From assembly GCA_963971425.1 (NCBI GenBank), contig OZ020525.1, positions 17,118,187-17,182,186 on the forward strand: a DNA stretch of 64,000 bases, given 5' to 3'. Positions within the stretch are counted from its first letter, which is position 1. Every line of letters begins with the position of its first letter. The DNA comes from Bryoerythrophyllum caledonicum (lineage: Eukaryota > Streptophyta > Bryopsida > Pottiales > Pottiaceae). A model generated the notes under the pieces. That model ran no database searches. It was not told the DNA's origin and saw nothing but the letters and a program-made list of their open reading frames with translations. Positions 12,866 through 25,650 of this stretch are shown here, in pieces. A program made the position numbers and the translations under genes.

Positions 12866-15800
12866 TTAACCGTTACTTGCGGTTGGACGCATTGCCAACA
12901 CACTTAGAAAAGCCAAACAATGCCAACCTGGCAACGGGTCGGTCTCACCCTCACTGTGCCACCTAGCGTCCATAGCATCTCCTTGGTTTGGAATCGGATT
13001 GTGGCTTAGGCCGTCGGCATCCATGTTCACCAATTTCGCTCTGTGCACAACCTTGAAGTCGTATTCCATCAACATCAAGGCCCATCCTGCTTGTTTCTAT
13101 GTCAGTTTGTCACATTCCATCAATAACATTAAAGGTTGATGATCTACAACTAACAGAAACTTGTTACCTTAAAGGTAACACCAAATGAACAATTGCCCAT
13201 ATCATGGCCGAACATTCCCCTTCATATGAGCGACACTGAGCCTCTGTATTGTTGTGAGACCGGCTGGCGTACGCGATCACAAACTCATTTTGTCGTCATC
13301 CATTTGCGTTGACACCGCGCCAATTTCCAACGCGCTCTAGTCCGTATGTAGCTGGTATGTCCATCCTCCTATCAGCCTTTGACGTATAGGCGTTGATGTC
13401 AAATAGTTCTTCAACTTTTGAAAGGCCGCCTCTTGCTCATTTCCCCTCATTCAAGGTTGATCATTCATTGTCAACATGGTCAATGGCTTTGCAACAACAC
13501 TAAAAGTCTTCACAAACTTTCTATAGCAGTTACATAATCCTAAGAATGCACGTAGCCTACTAACATCTGTTGGCCTAGGAATAGACATCACTTCTTCGAT
13601 TTTTCTAGCTACCACACCCAATTCACTTGGATATATCATGTGATTTAAGTACTCGATGCGGTCAAAGTAGAATTTGCACTTATCATGGTGCAACTTCAAA
13701 CTACGGAGCCTTTATTTAGCAAACACTTCCATTAAATATTGCATATGCTGCTTTCGATTCTTGCTAAAGACAACGACATCGTCAATGTAGCAGCTCACAA
13801 AGTTGAAGCCTAAGAATACTCAATCCATAACCCTCTGGAATTTGGCAAACGCATTCTTCAATCCATATGGTAAGAACTTCCATTGGAACAACCGGTCCTT
13901 CCCATCTTTGTCAATGCCCCAAAACACGGTCTTCTCCTTGTCTTCCTTTTTCAACCCAATCTGGTAGTATCTAGAGCGCAAGTCCAACATACTGAACACT
14001 TTGGCGTGACCAATAGCCTCAAAGTTATCCTCCGGCATTGGCATGGCACAACGATCCGACTTGATGAATAGATTAATCCTCCAATAATCCCTACACATCC
14101 TCTTCTCATTCCAATTATCGTAGATATCTTTCTTGGATGGCATAACCGTTGCCAATGCGTATTGACAATCCAATGGAGCCAACTCTACTAGCCTTGCAGC
14201 CACCAACTCCTTTGAACGAGCATGTATCATCCTCCGTTGAATGTCGCTATACTTGTACAACTTGCAGTAGATTAGTACTTTGCCCGTCAAGTTGATACGT
14301 ACTTCTTGCCCCTTCAACACTCCTAGGGCTTCTAGACTAAAGGCAAAACAATCCATCTCCTCCTTGAGGGACTCATATTTCTGCACCTCAACTGCTCCAT
14401 CCGCAAGTATTAGCCCTACTGTCGTTTTCCAAGTATCTTTGGTCACCGCCTACTTCAATCCCTTTGAAGCAGCGTATTCTTTCCTAGATTGTTATTGAAT
14501 TCCGGATGCACAAAGCTCTTCTTTCTTCATCCCAAGCATGCTTCCAAGCCCTTCCTATTGGTTTAGATTGCCAATCTCCTCGATTTGGCGAGCTGTGTAT
14601 TCTTCCATGAACATCGTCTCCAGAGCTTCCTTCAAATCCCTCCTTTGGTTGGCCAATTCCCCACTTTGGCTCCGATCTTCTACTCCATGGTAAGGATTCT
14701 CAGCCTTAAGCGTCACAAAAAATTTTCTAGTATTCCACATGTTCCATTGATGAGGTGCCAAGGCCCTCCCACCTCAACCACCTTGCATGTCAGCTTGAAA
14801 AAAATAGATTGCCCTCCGGGCGCCCACAACTAATAAAATCTCATGCAACCGGTCAAACTAGAATCTAACCACTTATGTTCGGCAACCAGCAACAAAACAA
14901 TCCAAGTCAAGCAATTTAAATCCATTTCTAGCTCAAGAAAAAAATTGTTGTTGTTGCTCCGAAATGCCAGGCGCATTGATGGTCTGAGTGTGAAAGTCTA
15001 TGGCGCTCTCCCGCTCATCCGCATTTGGCTCTACCATTTCTTGAGACAAGGAACTTCAAATAAGGTCAGGGCTCTTCTCCTTACAGCCATACGATCTAGC
15101 AAAGCTAATCAACGTAGGCAATGCCCTACACGGTTCTTCCTTATGGTTTACCACTGCCAAAAGTGCTTTGTTGTCATGGTAAACGCGCCGAGGTGACCTG
15201 TGAGGATCCAAAATATCACTCACATTGACATCTATCCGTTTGATACAATCCACAGCGGATTGTAGCAACTCTTGAGGTGCCATATTTGTCCACCATGACT
15301 ACGGGCGATGTGCTCGCGATCCCACCGCAGCCACATCCAACAATATTAGCAAACCCAGAGTCTGGTGTATGCGGTGATGCCCTTTAAGGTCTTCAATTAA
15401 GCCACTTCCAATCCTCCCAAATAACTCCAATAAGACAATACCATCCTTAGGTGCCTTCTACTGAATGGTGGAAGTGTCCAGAGGTGGTCCTAAATCTTGG
15501 TCCCTTCAAGACTCTTCTTCCACTTGTGGGAATATTGAATGCTACAAAGCATCTTCGATGACTTGCCCAACATCTATTTAAAAGTACAATCGTGGTGTTC
15601 CACGCTACTTTAATTCCGGGTTGATACCTCTCCGTATCTCTAACACTCGTGTCACCTACATGGGCATCTACTTCAACAAGTGTAGGAGTAGTGATAGAGA
15701 AATCTTAAACACCTGCCTAAAGTCATGGTGGTTTCTTATCCATACCTCCCAATAAGGCAAACACATCCGTAAGGTTACTAGTCAGAACTTGAATTAATCA

Positions 15801-16250
15801 AGCTCGTAGCTAGGCCTTCCGTCCATCTCCCGCTTGCCATTCTCGCCAATGACGTCTAGAGCCTCTGGCTGTAGGGCCTCGATGAAAGACATGGCGACCT
15901 CCTTGACGAATTGGTGAGAATTCTTCAGGAACACTCTTCGACGAGCGGCAGCTTGCTAGACCCTACCACACGCTCTCTTCTTCTTCTTGCATGCACTTCA
16001 CCGCCTCATCTCTTTTGACCCTATCACATCTCTTTCTTGTTGTGCTGTAGAATAAGGTTGTAGCACTTCAAGCGCTGTGCAAGTATCCTCTTTGCTCGCG
16101 ACGTTGATCTTGTCTCAACTCTAGGCGTCAAACCACGCATCCACACTCTACGTAAAAGTCCCGAAACATGGAATCTTCTTCAAATCCGGCCTCATCTATC
16201 TGTGCAGGATGATGAACTTCTTCCTACTACACTTACAAACAAATTAGCTT
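12866..16250 (-). mobile_element. decayed Ty3/gypsy retrotransposon, no LTR identified
   Basis: Minus-strand pieces read in pol order. A gag-like piece lies at about 15,930-15,800 (MSFIEALQPEALDVIGENG). A pre-RT piece is at 14,761-14,555. Reverse transcriptase at 14,446-13,820 contains ATVMPSKKDIYDNW, FSMLDLRSRYYQIGLKKED and QWKFLPYGLKNAFAKFQRVM. A frame after a TGA at about 13,817 carries the FVSCYIDDVVVFS active-site region. The thumb at 13,699-13,451 has LRAFLGLCNCYRKFV, and the RNase H end is at 13,078-12,866. Numerous stops and shifts separate the pieces. The RVMD-TGA stop replaces an Arg codon usual in this family, consistent with CGA-to-TGA decay. I did not find LTRs, so borders are approximate. 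Confidence 0.85.
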
Positions 16251-17977
16251 GCCTCGTTCTCCTCAAGGAACTCTGCCATTGCTCCTTCTCCTCGAGTCCA
16301 ATGCACTTAACCACTTCTCAACTCTAAATGCTTAAACAATTCCACAAAAGTATCACTCAAGGAAGAAAATCCATTAGGTGTGTTATAATATCATGATTAC
16401 ACCCATTGTTGTGATATGATCTTTGTGAAGTAATAAATAAATGGAAAACACTTACAAACCCAATAAGCCGAGTCCACGTGACTCTTCAAGAGTGAAAGCA
16501 TGATATTGATGAAACTAATGATGTGCAAGACGCACACACCCTCGCCTCATCGCGTGGGAGACTCAACTTGAAAAAGATGAGTCTCCCTCAACCACATGTG
16601 GAGGTCATTTGGGCTTGAAGTCCCAAATGAGGTGTCAAGAGACACCACCGTTGACCTAACCGTTACTAATCCTAACCCTAGTTCTAACTAATTCAAACAC
16701 TAATTACTAACTAGGGCTAACATCTAGACCTCTTGGTAACTCCACAACTCCTTACTAGGTGGTTATAACCGGAAACCACCTACGCAAACGCCTCCATGCG
16801 TTGATCCTAACATCTTTGTCTACTACACAACTATAAATTCTCTAGTTTTTCTTACACACTTAAACAAATTACACACATCAAAGTGGTTTTTCAATTAAAT
16901 ACCTCAATGACAAACTTCATATTAAACCTAAAATTTCAAATCCAATGTTTTTTCTTCCGATTCAATTAATAGAAGAAATTGTAACTCTAGATCAAAACAT
17001 AAAGTATGTTATTGCTAGTATGTCATTAGCTAGTGTATCATTGACATGTCATAATTCTTTAAGGCCTACAAGGGTGACCATGCCTAGGAGAATCTACAAG
17101 TGTAATAGATAATGTAAAACATAACGTGTACAATGGGTACATTTGATTGCAACTAGTTGTCATGGAAATCACTGTAGTTTGCCAATTAGACTATGATACA
17201 CATTCTCACTACATTTGTTGGAAGTGTACGGACCCTTGGAACCAACCCCTAAAGGCCTTTGAGCTCACGAGGCCCATGAAAAATCTATGAGTGTGATAGA
17301 TAATGTGAAACATCATCTACAAAGAGGGTACATTTCATCACAACCCCACTTCGCTTCACCACCAATTCTTGGGGCCGATTTGTGCGCCTATGATCTCATC
17401 GGAATCGCCAAAATGTGTTGTACATATGTTGCAAAGACTGTTTTGGTCCGTATTTCCTCAATTCATTGCTACAGTGCAATTTTACCCCCTCTAGAGACCA
17501 CTCATAGGCCTTAAAGGCCTTAAGAGGTTAAACTAAGATCGTGGATCAAACAAAGATGAAATATCAGCCCACCAAAATTGCAAATTACTTCAAAAGTGAC
17601 CACCTTTGGGCCTCTCGTCCTGACAAGGCTATTGCCACCGTCCTTTAGTGAGCTAAAACGATTTAGCTCCCTATGAAATGAATAGAATAAGAGAATTATA
17701 CACTGATGTGCTTTTCTCTTCTTTGGTAGCAACATCCTACTAATGCATCTATATGAGACCTTGAAAATTCATATGTTCTTCTACAAGAATAGGAGTCATA
17801 AAAAAAAATACCCTTCAACTTTCAGAGTCGTATAAATTGCATGAATGTTAAAGAAAAAAACCTTAGAAAACAATTAATACTAAAGGGCATCAACATGTGA
17901 TACCCTTTAATATTGTATGTAAAATGTATGTAAAATGTAAAATGTGGAATCCATTGTGAAACACCTGAAAATGTATG
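16251..17977. other. no gene seen
   Basis: Some of this may be retrotransposon 5' region (about 16,250-16,500). The rest has only short frames without recognisable features. No RNA gene or clear tandem array is visible. Confidence 0.4.
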
Positions 17978-18544
17978 TGTTGCAAACACAACACCACGAC
18001 CTTGGTGTAGTGGTTTGGATCATGGCACACTGGTGAGGTAGTTGTGAATGCAAGTCCTATTGCCGGCGTGGTGCCTACCACCATAGTCCACCCAATTATG
18101 GTGGGGGGTCCCAAGGCCTCGTTGTATGGGGACCCACAAAGCCCTAGGGGGAAATGACATGTCGATTGTCTTTAAGGCAATTAATGTAGGGAAGCACTTA
18201 GTGTAGAAAAGTGTTTACCCTCGAGAAGGGGAAGTAGTTCTATTACACTAGCCTATGTCCAGTGGCCATATGCTTAGTGAAGAGAATGAACAAACACTAT
18301 ATTTTTCTTCTCTTGCAAACACTACACAAAGCCCTCGAGGGAGATGACATGTCAGTTGTCTCTAAGACAATTAGTGAAGGAAAGCACTTAGTGTAGAAAA
18401 GTGTTTACCCTCGAGAGGGGGAAGTAGTTCTATTACACTAGCCTATGTCCCATGACCATATGCTTAGTAAAGAGAATGAACAAACACTATATTCACACCG
18501 GTCTCCTTCGGAGACCGGAGTTCTTCGTCTTCTGTTGCAAACAC
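17978..18544 (+). mobile_element. tRNA-derived SINE-like element with 12-bp target duplication
   Basis: TGTTGCAAACAC occurs at 17,978-17,989 and again at 18,533-18,544, flanking the element. The 5' part (about 17,998-18,060) resembles a tRNA gene promoter, with TTGGTGTAGTGGTTTGGATC like an A box and GTGAATGCAAGTCC loosely like a B box. The body contains a direct tandem duplication of about 190 bp (copies beginning near 18,134 and 18,325, each opening with ACACAAAGCCCT or CACAAAGCCCT). A strong hairpin, CCGGTCTCC-TTC-GGAGACCGG (18,498-18,518), lies near the 3' end. A third partial TTGCAAACAC at about 18,314 sits at the duplication junction. Confidence 0.6.
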
Positions 18545-19391
18545 TAAATATTAGTAATGTGGTATTTTCAGCCAGAAATGGCTCCTTTCTTCCGGCACAA
18601 TAAACGCTTGTGGGCCACCCCCACTCACAGCAAATATCACTCAACGCTTCATTCGGACTTCTAGACCTCAAATCTACAAAAATCCTAGACTGAACGACTT
18701 CTTCAGACAAAAAGAAAATCCCATAGAGCCGTGTGCCTCCTTCACTATCTAAGACCTGCCTAGATCTAAGAGACTCACTTTGTAAGTGAAATGTAGGTAA
18801 CTGTTGCTGTGAGGTTTCCTTTCCGTCACTCGTACAAACGCGACACTTACCACAAACACGACACCGTCAAGGGGAATCTTCGAAATGTAAAGAAAAGGCA
18901 GAGATCTCTCTTGGTAGCTCAATTGAGTCTCATCTCTCCTCACTCGAGGAAACCATACGTTCTACAAAAAGTGAAGATACAGGCGCTTAAGTTGTACCTG
19001 AAGGGTAGATACTCCTCGTGGTAACACATTTGGGTCCCCCTAATCCCAAAAAGGCGACAAAGTCGTTCACCTAACATTTTCTACATATTATTAAGATTTG
19101 TTGAAAATATTGTGCGCTCTGGGTAGACGCCAGAACTAGTGACGTAATTGAGACATAACGCCTCTTTCTATATATTCTGAAGATTTACTACTGCAGAATG
19201 TTCATTTGAGGTAGAAGTTTTGGCAAATGACGTAATTGAGCCGCCTCGTAGGGCGCGGTGTGTTGCTGTCGCGGAGGAGCTGATTGCAGGGAAAGGCTTT
19301 AGCCGGGACGCGCCACAGCCATAGCCACTGCGGCCCCACTCAAACCCCAGGCTCGCGTCTCCTCGCACCAGTTGAACACCATCGTCACTAG

Positions 19392-19701
19392 CCAGCCTCG
19401 AAATCGAGGACTGGCTGTGGCCAATCATCCCCGTCGATCTCATTTGAGATGATCCTCGCCGTTGAATTCAAACACTAAAATATGCGCAATATTCTCCAAG
19501 GAAATGAGTGAACCCATATGAAGGTAGGAGACCATTAAACAATTGACTCATTAACCCTAAGCGCCCTTCGGGCGCAGGTGGCTATTTGGCCTACCGGACA
19601 AGGGACAGGATCTTCTTTTGGCAGCCATCGATGGCCGTCGATCTCCCAGCCAGATCGACGGCCAGATCTTCTCCCAGCCAGTCCTCGATTTCGAGGCTGG
19701 C
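19392..19701. repeat. perfect 26-bp inverted repeat
   Basis: The 26 bases at 19,392-19,417 are the exact reverse complement of 19,676-19,701 (core CCTCGAAATCGAGGA). Both copies can encode SLEIEDWL, on opposite strands. They are therefore probably inverted fragments of one coding repeat and not a regulatory hairpin. A minus-strand frame at 19,830-19,591 (start MANTRARNRKRSATEV) contains the second copy and may be the N-terminus of that element gene. Confidence 0.7.
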
Positions 19702-20126
19702 TGGTCGCGAGGGTTGCGCACTCGGGGCCGTGCCTGCTTCCCCGCTGCTGCTGCCGTCGTGACCGGGGCCGGGAGAGGAGGTGACCTCTGTTGCACTCCT
19801 CTTTCTGTTTCTCGCTCTCGTGTTCGCCATTCGCAGTGGGCGGAAACTCTCGCTGTGACCGTCTGACGGTGCGTCAGGTGGTGCAGACTGAGTCGTAGGG
19901 AGGCGCGGACGGGGAAGGTGCCGGAGTGCGGGGAGGGCGATGATCGGGAGGACGGGGAGGGGTTTGCGCGATTGATAGATCGGGCGATCTGGAGGAGAGG
20001 AGAGGGGAGGGTTTGAGATCTAGGGATAGAGTGAGCATTTGGTCGTAGTGGGGTTTGGTTGCGTGGAGGTGAAGAGGAGGAGGTGGAGCGGCGGTGATCT
20101 GGTGATTTGGATCTGGTGAGAGCGCC

Positions 20127-23100
20127 ATGGGGGACAACAGAGCTGCCGTTGAGCGGTTTTCGAGTGCGTCTGCCCCAAGCGTCGTTGCGCTTGGAAGCGT
20201 GGTATGTTTCTTGTGGATCTTACTTTCGGTCGATTTTCGTTACGAGGTTCTGTTGAATTAGGTTAAGTTCAGCTGGTGTTTAGATATGTTAGGGCCACTG
20301 GCGTATCAGATCTTTCGCTGCGTTTGCTTATTGTGTGGAGGCATGCAGGTTTCTCCGCTGATTTGGAATTGTGAGGATCACATAATCGTGTAGTGGTAGT
20401 CGATCCGTCGTCTCTCGCTTTCTTGAGTAGATCTTCAATGAGCGCAGTTTAGCTCAAGGACGATCCTCCTTCGCCGTAGCGTGCATGAGGGTGATCTAAG
20501 TGAATTCAAGAAATATTTTCGGATGCATGGCAAGGATCGCATAGAATTGGAGGAGTCTCTGCACTGCATGCAGTGGTCGTTGTTCGGACTTTCTTTCGAA
20601 TTCGAAGACTAGGTCGTGCATCACAGGATGCTGAGATCTGCCAAAGCCCTCTGGAACCGTTATGGATTTACTGTTAGGCAATGTGCTCCTCAATGTGGGG
20701 TGAACGTGGCAGTGTGAGCAGCTTGATGAACCTACAGCTTGGTTCAGGATCAGTTACAGCCAGCGTATACTGGTGATTCGGCTGGATCTTTTCTCGGTGC
20801 TGTTGATGTGAGGTGTAGCTGCCACAGAGATTCTGAATTGCACCTTTGGTAGACTCGCCTTGAAGTGACGAAACCGACAGGGATTAATGTGCTTGAGTTG
20901 TAGTAGAAAATCATTGTGGAATAGGTTACTGAGTTGGCTCTGCTATTTGGGATGATGCAAACGCTGCAGAAATTTAGTGGTCAGGAATGGCATAAGTAGA
21001 GCTAGGGAAATCTTCTACGCCCTTCCCGAGGAAAGAGTTGTTCTGGTAGTTTTGGAAGCAGTTTGTGAAGCTACAAGGAATCGAGCTCTTTTGAAGTGAC
21101 TAATGCTTCAATGTGGACTATTTTTGGGAATTGTTTACCTTCCTCTAGGTTTTTTTCTATTATGTGACAGTTGTTGTGGATATGTGCGCTAATATGGCTA
21201 TTTTAAGCGTTTGATTTCTCTTGTTTGTTAAATTTCAGAGTGCTGGGAAGTCGGCGGTATTGAACAGTCTTATCGGTCACCCAGTCTTGGTAAGTGGATT
21301 TAACTGTGTTTGATTAGTACTCGCATATGATTACGTAAGTCAATTTTCATTTTAGTTTATTAGGAGAGAAATATGAAATCAGCTTTCTCGGGCGTACATC
21401 TCGTGCTTTAAATTTAGTGTTCAGCATTTTACTGGGAAAGCAATTTTAGGTCGTTTGTTTCATTCTCGTTGTCTTGTATTTCTCAGCCAATGGGTGAAAA
21501 TGGAGCCACTCGAGCCCCCATTATCCTTGATATGGAGCGTGACAAGTCGGGTAGCAGCAGAGGTTTGGCGGTTGTATTGGAAGGAAGAACGCAAAATGTC
21601 TCAGCAAGTGAGTAGCTTGTTTCAAGAGTTCGTAATTCTGTTGTGGTTAACGGATGTCTTCCGCAGCAAGTACAGAGCAGCCTTTGTCGTTGGGCTGGAT
21701 GTCTAGCTGCTTGACCATTATTTATCTGATTAAATGTACTGTGGTTTTGTATAGGTGACGTACGTCACTCATTGCAAAAGAGACTGAAAAACGCAAGGTC
21801 CTCGAAAGGAAGGAATGAAGGAATTCGTCTGACTCTTCGCTCTGCCACCAGTGAGTAATCTGCAGTTACAATAACTTTGCCATGCATTTTATTAACTTGA
21901 ACCCACCTAGTCTAATTTTCTAATTATGTTCGTGAATTATCGAAATTGTCCGCTGAATTCGAATTGTCCTGTCAGCCCCGGAGATAATGGTAAATCGAGT
22001 CAGTGTAGTATGGCAACTGTGTAGTAAACTGATTTTTGAGTTACTCAAATCATTTGTTGCCTGAATGTTTTTATCTTTGTGTCCTTTGGTGAACGTTGGA
22101 CTTGAGCTTCTTGTACTTGCCTCACGTGATTTCTTGTTTCGCCTGCGCAGGTCCGCCGTTGAAGCTAATCGACCTTCCTGGGATCGCCGGATCAATTGAT
22201 GACTCGCCTGTGAGCCCTGACACCGTCATTGCTTGCTTGTATTTCATTTATAATCTAGTTGTGTCTATGAGCTTATCTGAATTGTTGTCAACTGTGCAGG
22301 CTCACGACCTTGCTGCAAACAATGATACCATATTGCTGATTGTGATTCCAGCGACCTCATGTCGGGATGTTGCAGCTTCTAAAGCCTTGAAGTTGGCTCA
22401 AAAACTAGATTCAGATGGTCAGTGACTCAAACTATTTTACTTTGGGTTTCAAACCAAACAATTTGCTTTAGTTTGGAATTCCTAGTGATGCTCAGAAGAA
22501 TTCCTGTCTTTCTGCAGTCATGAAACTGTCGATATGGATTTACGAGAAGTGATTCTTATTATGGTGCAGGAACAAGGACTGTAGGAGTTATTAGCAAAGT
22601 TGATCAAGCAGCTTCAGATCCTAGAAGTTTAGCTGCTGTAAATGCACTTATTTCTGGACAAGGCCCACCATCCACTGCGGACATACCTTGGGTTGCACTG
22701 ATTGGCCAGTCTGTCTCGATAGCTGCTGCCCACTCGAATGGCGAGGACTCCTTAGATACAGCTTGGAAGGCAGAAATGGAATTATTGAAATCAATTTTAA
22801 ATGGAGCACCTTCTGCTAAACTAGGACGGATCGCCCTGGTTGAAACTTTGTCACACCAAATCCGAACTCGACTGAAGCAAAGACTTCCGAATTTATTACC
22901 TGGGTATGACGGTCTACTCAAAATCTACGGTAGTAGATGTGAACGTTGTTCGTGCTATGGATTTAGCTGCGAAGTTGGTGGTGCATGCGTTATGCGGCAT
23001 TGCAACGAACGAGGTCTAGTCGGATCTCCAGAGATTTCTATAATTCTGAGGTTATTTATATGCAATTTTTGGGATTTTGTTGTTTAGTTCAACAGTTTTG

Positions 23101-23724
23101 GTTGGTTTCTGTGAGCAGGCCCCAGGGAAAGTCACAAGTTGTTGAACAGGAATTAGCTAGATTAGGAGAACAAAGGGTGCAGACCTCGGAAGGGACGCGT
23201 GCAATTGCTCTAGAGCTATGTCGAGAGTTGTTTTTGCAGCACATAAACACTGGGGAGGTATGCTAACACATGAACTAGTGCTGTCTGCTGTAGTTATGAT
23301 ATCATTTATTCTCTTTGGTTTAGTGAATTAAATCAGGCCGTGTTGGATCTTTTCTTGTGGACTTGAACTACTTATTAGTGTGTACTTTGCGAAGTCATTT
23401 TACCCTGTGTGATTATTGGCTACTTTGTTATTTATAAACTGTTATATAATATCTTCATAGGTTCAAGGCTGGAAAGTGGTCTCAAGCTTTGAAGGTGTGT
23501 TACCAAAAAGAATCAAGAGTCTGCCTCTTGATCAGATGTTTGAGATCAGCAGCATTAAGAAGGTATTTAATCATACCTGGGCTTGATCTTTATAATGATT
23601 GTAAACCCCATTCTTTTACAATATTGTTCCAAGACGTGTTTGTACTGTCCTAGATCTGTAAGGCTTTTTCATTTAACTCTTTACTGCTATTCTGTGCCAC
23701 AGCTTGTCCTGGGCCCCTGGAATT
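20127..23724 (+). pseudogene. DRP2-type dynamin, GTPase half only (truncated)
   Basis: Nine exons splice cleanly with GT-AG introns and matching phases: 20127-20201, 21239-21289, 21487-21607, 21755-21850, 22151-22209, 22300-22417, 22570-22903, 23119-23257 and 23461-23562 (365 codons). The G motifs are present: GSVSAGKS (P-loop), NGATRAP (switch I Thr), DLPG (G3) and SKVD (G4), plus [12 protein letters not shown] and the ARLGEQ bundle region. Plant DRP2 proteins act in endocytic membrane scission and usually exceed 900 residues with PH, GED and Pro-rich regions. Here exon 10 opens correctly (LVL, 23703-23711), then diverges and stops at TGA 23722-23724. A few residues are also missing after ELCRE. 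The sequence fits the DRP2 subfamily better than DRP1, but it cannot encode a complete dynamin. Confidence 0.85.
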
Positions 23725-23772
23725 GAAATTTTCACGTTTGAACTTGTCAATGACTAGCACTCCTGCCATCAT

Positions 23773-24798
23773 ATGTTGCCATCACCTGGTGAGTCAACAC
23801 CTCAGGCTGCCGACCCGGTAACGATGGGTATGCAGGACCTGATTTCTGGTTTGGAGCAGAACCTGACAGCAGCAACCCAGCTTTGCAGCCTTCATGCTGA
23901 CCAGCAAGCACAGGCAGTGCACAGGTTGGAGCACATCCGGCTCCAGGAGCAGAATAGTTCTCTCCAAGAGCAGGTGGGAGCTTTAGAGATTGAGTTGACC
24001 CGGACAAGACAGGAGCTGGAGGAATCCTTACAGGTGGAGGCGGCCAACTCTGCCTCCCGATTACGGCGCCTAGAGATCGAGATGCTCGTGAATGCTAGGC
24101 TGAAGGCTCATGACCAGTTGGTCTTGGATCACTATTTCTTGATGGAGGACTATCGGCAAAGAGGCCTTACTCCACTGACTCGCCCAGGTATGCAGTATAG
24201 CCACATGAGCCCTTCTTACCGGTTGTTGTGGGATTCTTGGAAGCACTATACAGATGATGTGGCACGGTATCGTCGGTACTTGAATCGGTTCTCAGCGGCC
24301 TATCCAGACTTCGATTTCCTGGCTGGCGACCTGGAGTTGCAGCTGAAGTCCGACATTATCTTGACCCAGATGTCCACTAGTGCCAGTGTAGGAGCCCCTT
24401 CAGCGGTGACCTCGGATGGTGGGGAAATGCCTGGCTATCCTCAACAGGGATGGGATGCATTCCGTGCCCATTATACACCGATGGTGCCGTCCCGGTCACC
24501 TCCAGTTTCTGAGCTCGGGAGTTCTAGTGTTCAACCTCATTTTTGTGGAGTGCCGTGCAGGCTTAAAGATAGTCTCCAGCCTGCCTTGGGTAGCGTTCAG
24601 CCTGACAATCCGACTCTCCAAGTTGGCCCTTCATCCAGGGGCAAAGGTCCGGTGGGTGTCTCAGTAGGAGTATGTCCTCCTTCTGGTGGTGGGATTGCAT
24701 GCAGCATTCATAGAATAGCGGATAGAGGCACTTGTTTGGCGGTGACACCATGTATTGGGGCACCCGGAGATATCTCCAGCAGAACATTGGAGGATTGA
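23773..24798 (+). CDS. gag-like coiled-coil ORF, 341 residues
   Basis: Opens 49 bp after the DRP2 breakpoint stop. Residues about 30-115 form a coiled coil rich in Leu, Glu and Gln (LQEQVGALEIELTRTRQELE). A central region with many aromatic residues follows (WDSWKHYTDDVARYRRYLNRF), and the C-terminus is Pro/Ser-rich. No zinc knuckle or enzyme motif is visible. The TGA stop is followed at about 24,808-24,824 by a polypurine-like run (AGAAGGGGAATAATGTTAAG), where TGTTA could begin a 3' LTR. This suggests a gag-only or truncated LTR element that joined the dynamin gene, but no 5' LTR lies between them. A chimeric host gene is the alternative. Confidence 0.45.
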   Translation: MLPSPGESTPQAADPVTMGMQDLISGLEQNLTAATQLCSLHADQQAQAVHRLEHIRLQEQNSSLQEQVGALEIELTRTRQELEESLQVEAANSASRLRRLEIEMLVNARLKAHDQLVLDHYFLMEDYRQRGLTPLTRPGMQYSHMSPSYRLLWDSWKHYTDDVARYRRYLNRFSAAYPDFDFLAGDLELQLKSDIILTQMSTSASVGAPSAVTSDGGEMPGYPQQGWDAFRAHYTPMVPSRSPPVSELGSSSVQPHFCGVPCRLKDSLQPALGSVQPDNPTLQVGPSSRGKGPVGVSVGVCPPSGGGIACSIHRIADRGTCLAVTPCIGAPGDISSRTLED

Positions 24799-25514
24799 TG
24801 TGGTTTAGAAGGGGAATAATGTTAAGTGGAGAACTAGGATTAGAGGTCCCGGGTAGTAATTTTCTTTTTGATCACCAGATGAGTTTTTAGCTCTCCAATG
24901 GATGAATCTAAACATATGGATGAATTTTTCCTGGATAGTGTTTCATCCATTAGATTGGCCGGATGAACCTTGGATAGGTGGATGATTTCGTCCTGACCAG
25001 TGTTCATTCGCTAGTTGGATGATCCTGGACAACCGTAAGCATTTTCAGCACCTAACAAGGGGATGAAGTGGATGAGGAAGGATCCCTCTCACCATCGGCC
25101 CGTAGATCCCGAACCAAGTGGATCCCGAACCTATGGATAAGGTATTGACAGGGGGACCACCCAAACCCCCTCTTCATTCACTAGCTCATTCACTTATGTT
25201 CGTCCTCTGGCTGCTGCTTGGTGTTGCTACTCGGTGGTGCTGCTCGGTGTTGTTGCCGGGTGTTGCTTCTGGGTTACGGTGACGTAGAAGATTGAATCCT
25301 TCAGGTTGGTGTCCAATGTCGGTTTTGGCGGTTTAGGGTTGTTGGGCATGCGTGTGTCCGCGTTAGATCAATTTGTGGGATGGGTTTTGTGAAATGGTGT
25401 ACAGTACTACACCTTGGGAGGCGGTTTTTGAATCACTGCTCCACATTAGGTCCATTCGGAGAGTAGTTTTGGTGTAGGAAGATTCACAGGTCGATCACAT
25501 ATGGGATCTCCTCG
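24799..25514. other. possible 3' LTR region, no gene
   Basis: After the gag-like ORF the sequence carries many degenerate GGATGA motifs (about 24,895-25,120) and a GT-rich GGTGTTGCT run (about 25,210-25,270). No coding signal. It may be the 3' LTR of the element that cut the dynamin gene, but I found no second copy to prove it. Confidence 0.3.
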
Positions 25515-25650
25515 TGTGCTGGTGTAGGGTGTGATGAGATGTGCTGGTGTGATGTGCTGGTGTAGGGTGTGATGAGATGTGCTGGTGTGATGTGCTGGTG
25601 TAGGGTGTGATGAGATGTGCCGGTGTGATGTGTTGGTGTAGGGTGTGATG
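25515..25650 (+). repeat. 38-bp minisatellite
   Basis: About 3.5 tandem copies of a 38-bp unit made of GTGCTGGTGTAGGGTGTGATG plus AGAT and the partial repeat GTGCTGGTGTGAT. The last copy is degenerate (GTGCCGG, GTGTTGG). Confidence 0.85.

Noticed and set aside
16870-17520. Possible LTR of the gypsy relic
   Set aside because: Some short words recur near 17,040-17,110 and 17,250-17,290, but I could not find a paired copy on the other side of the element.
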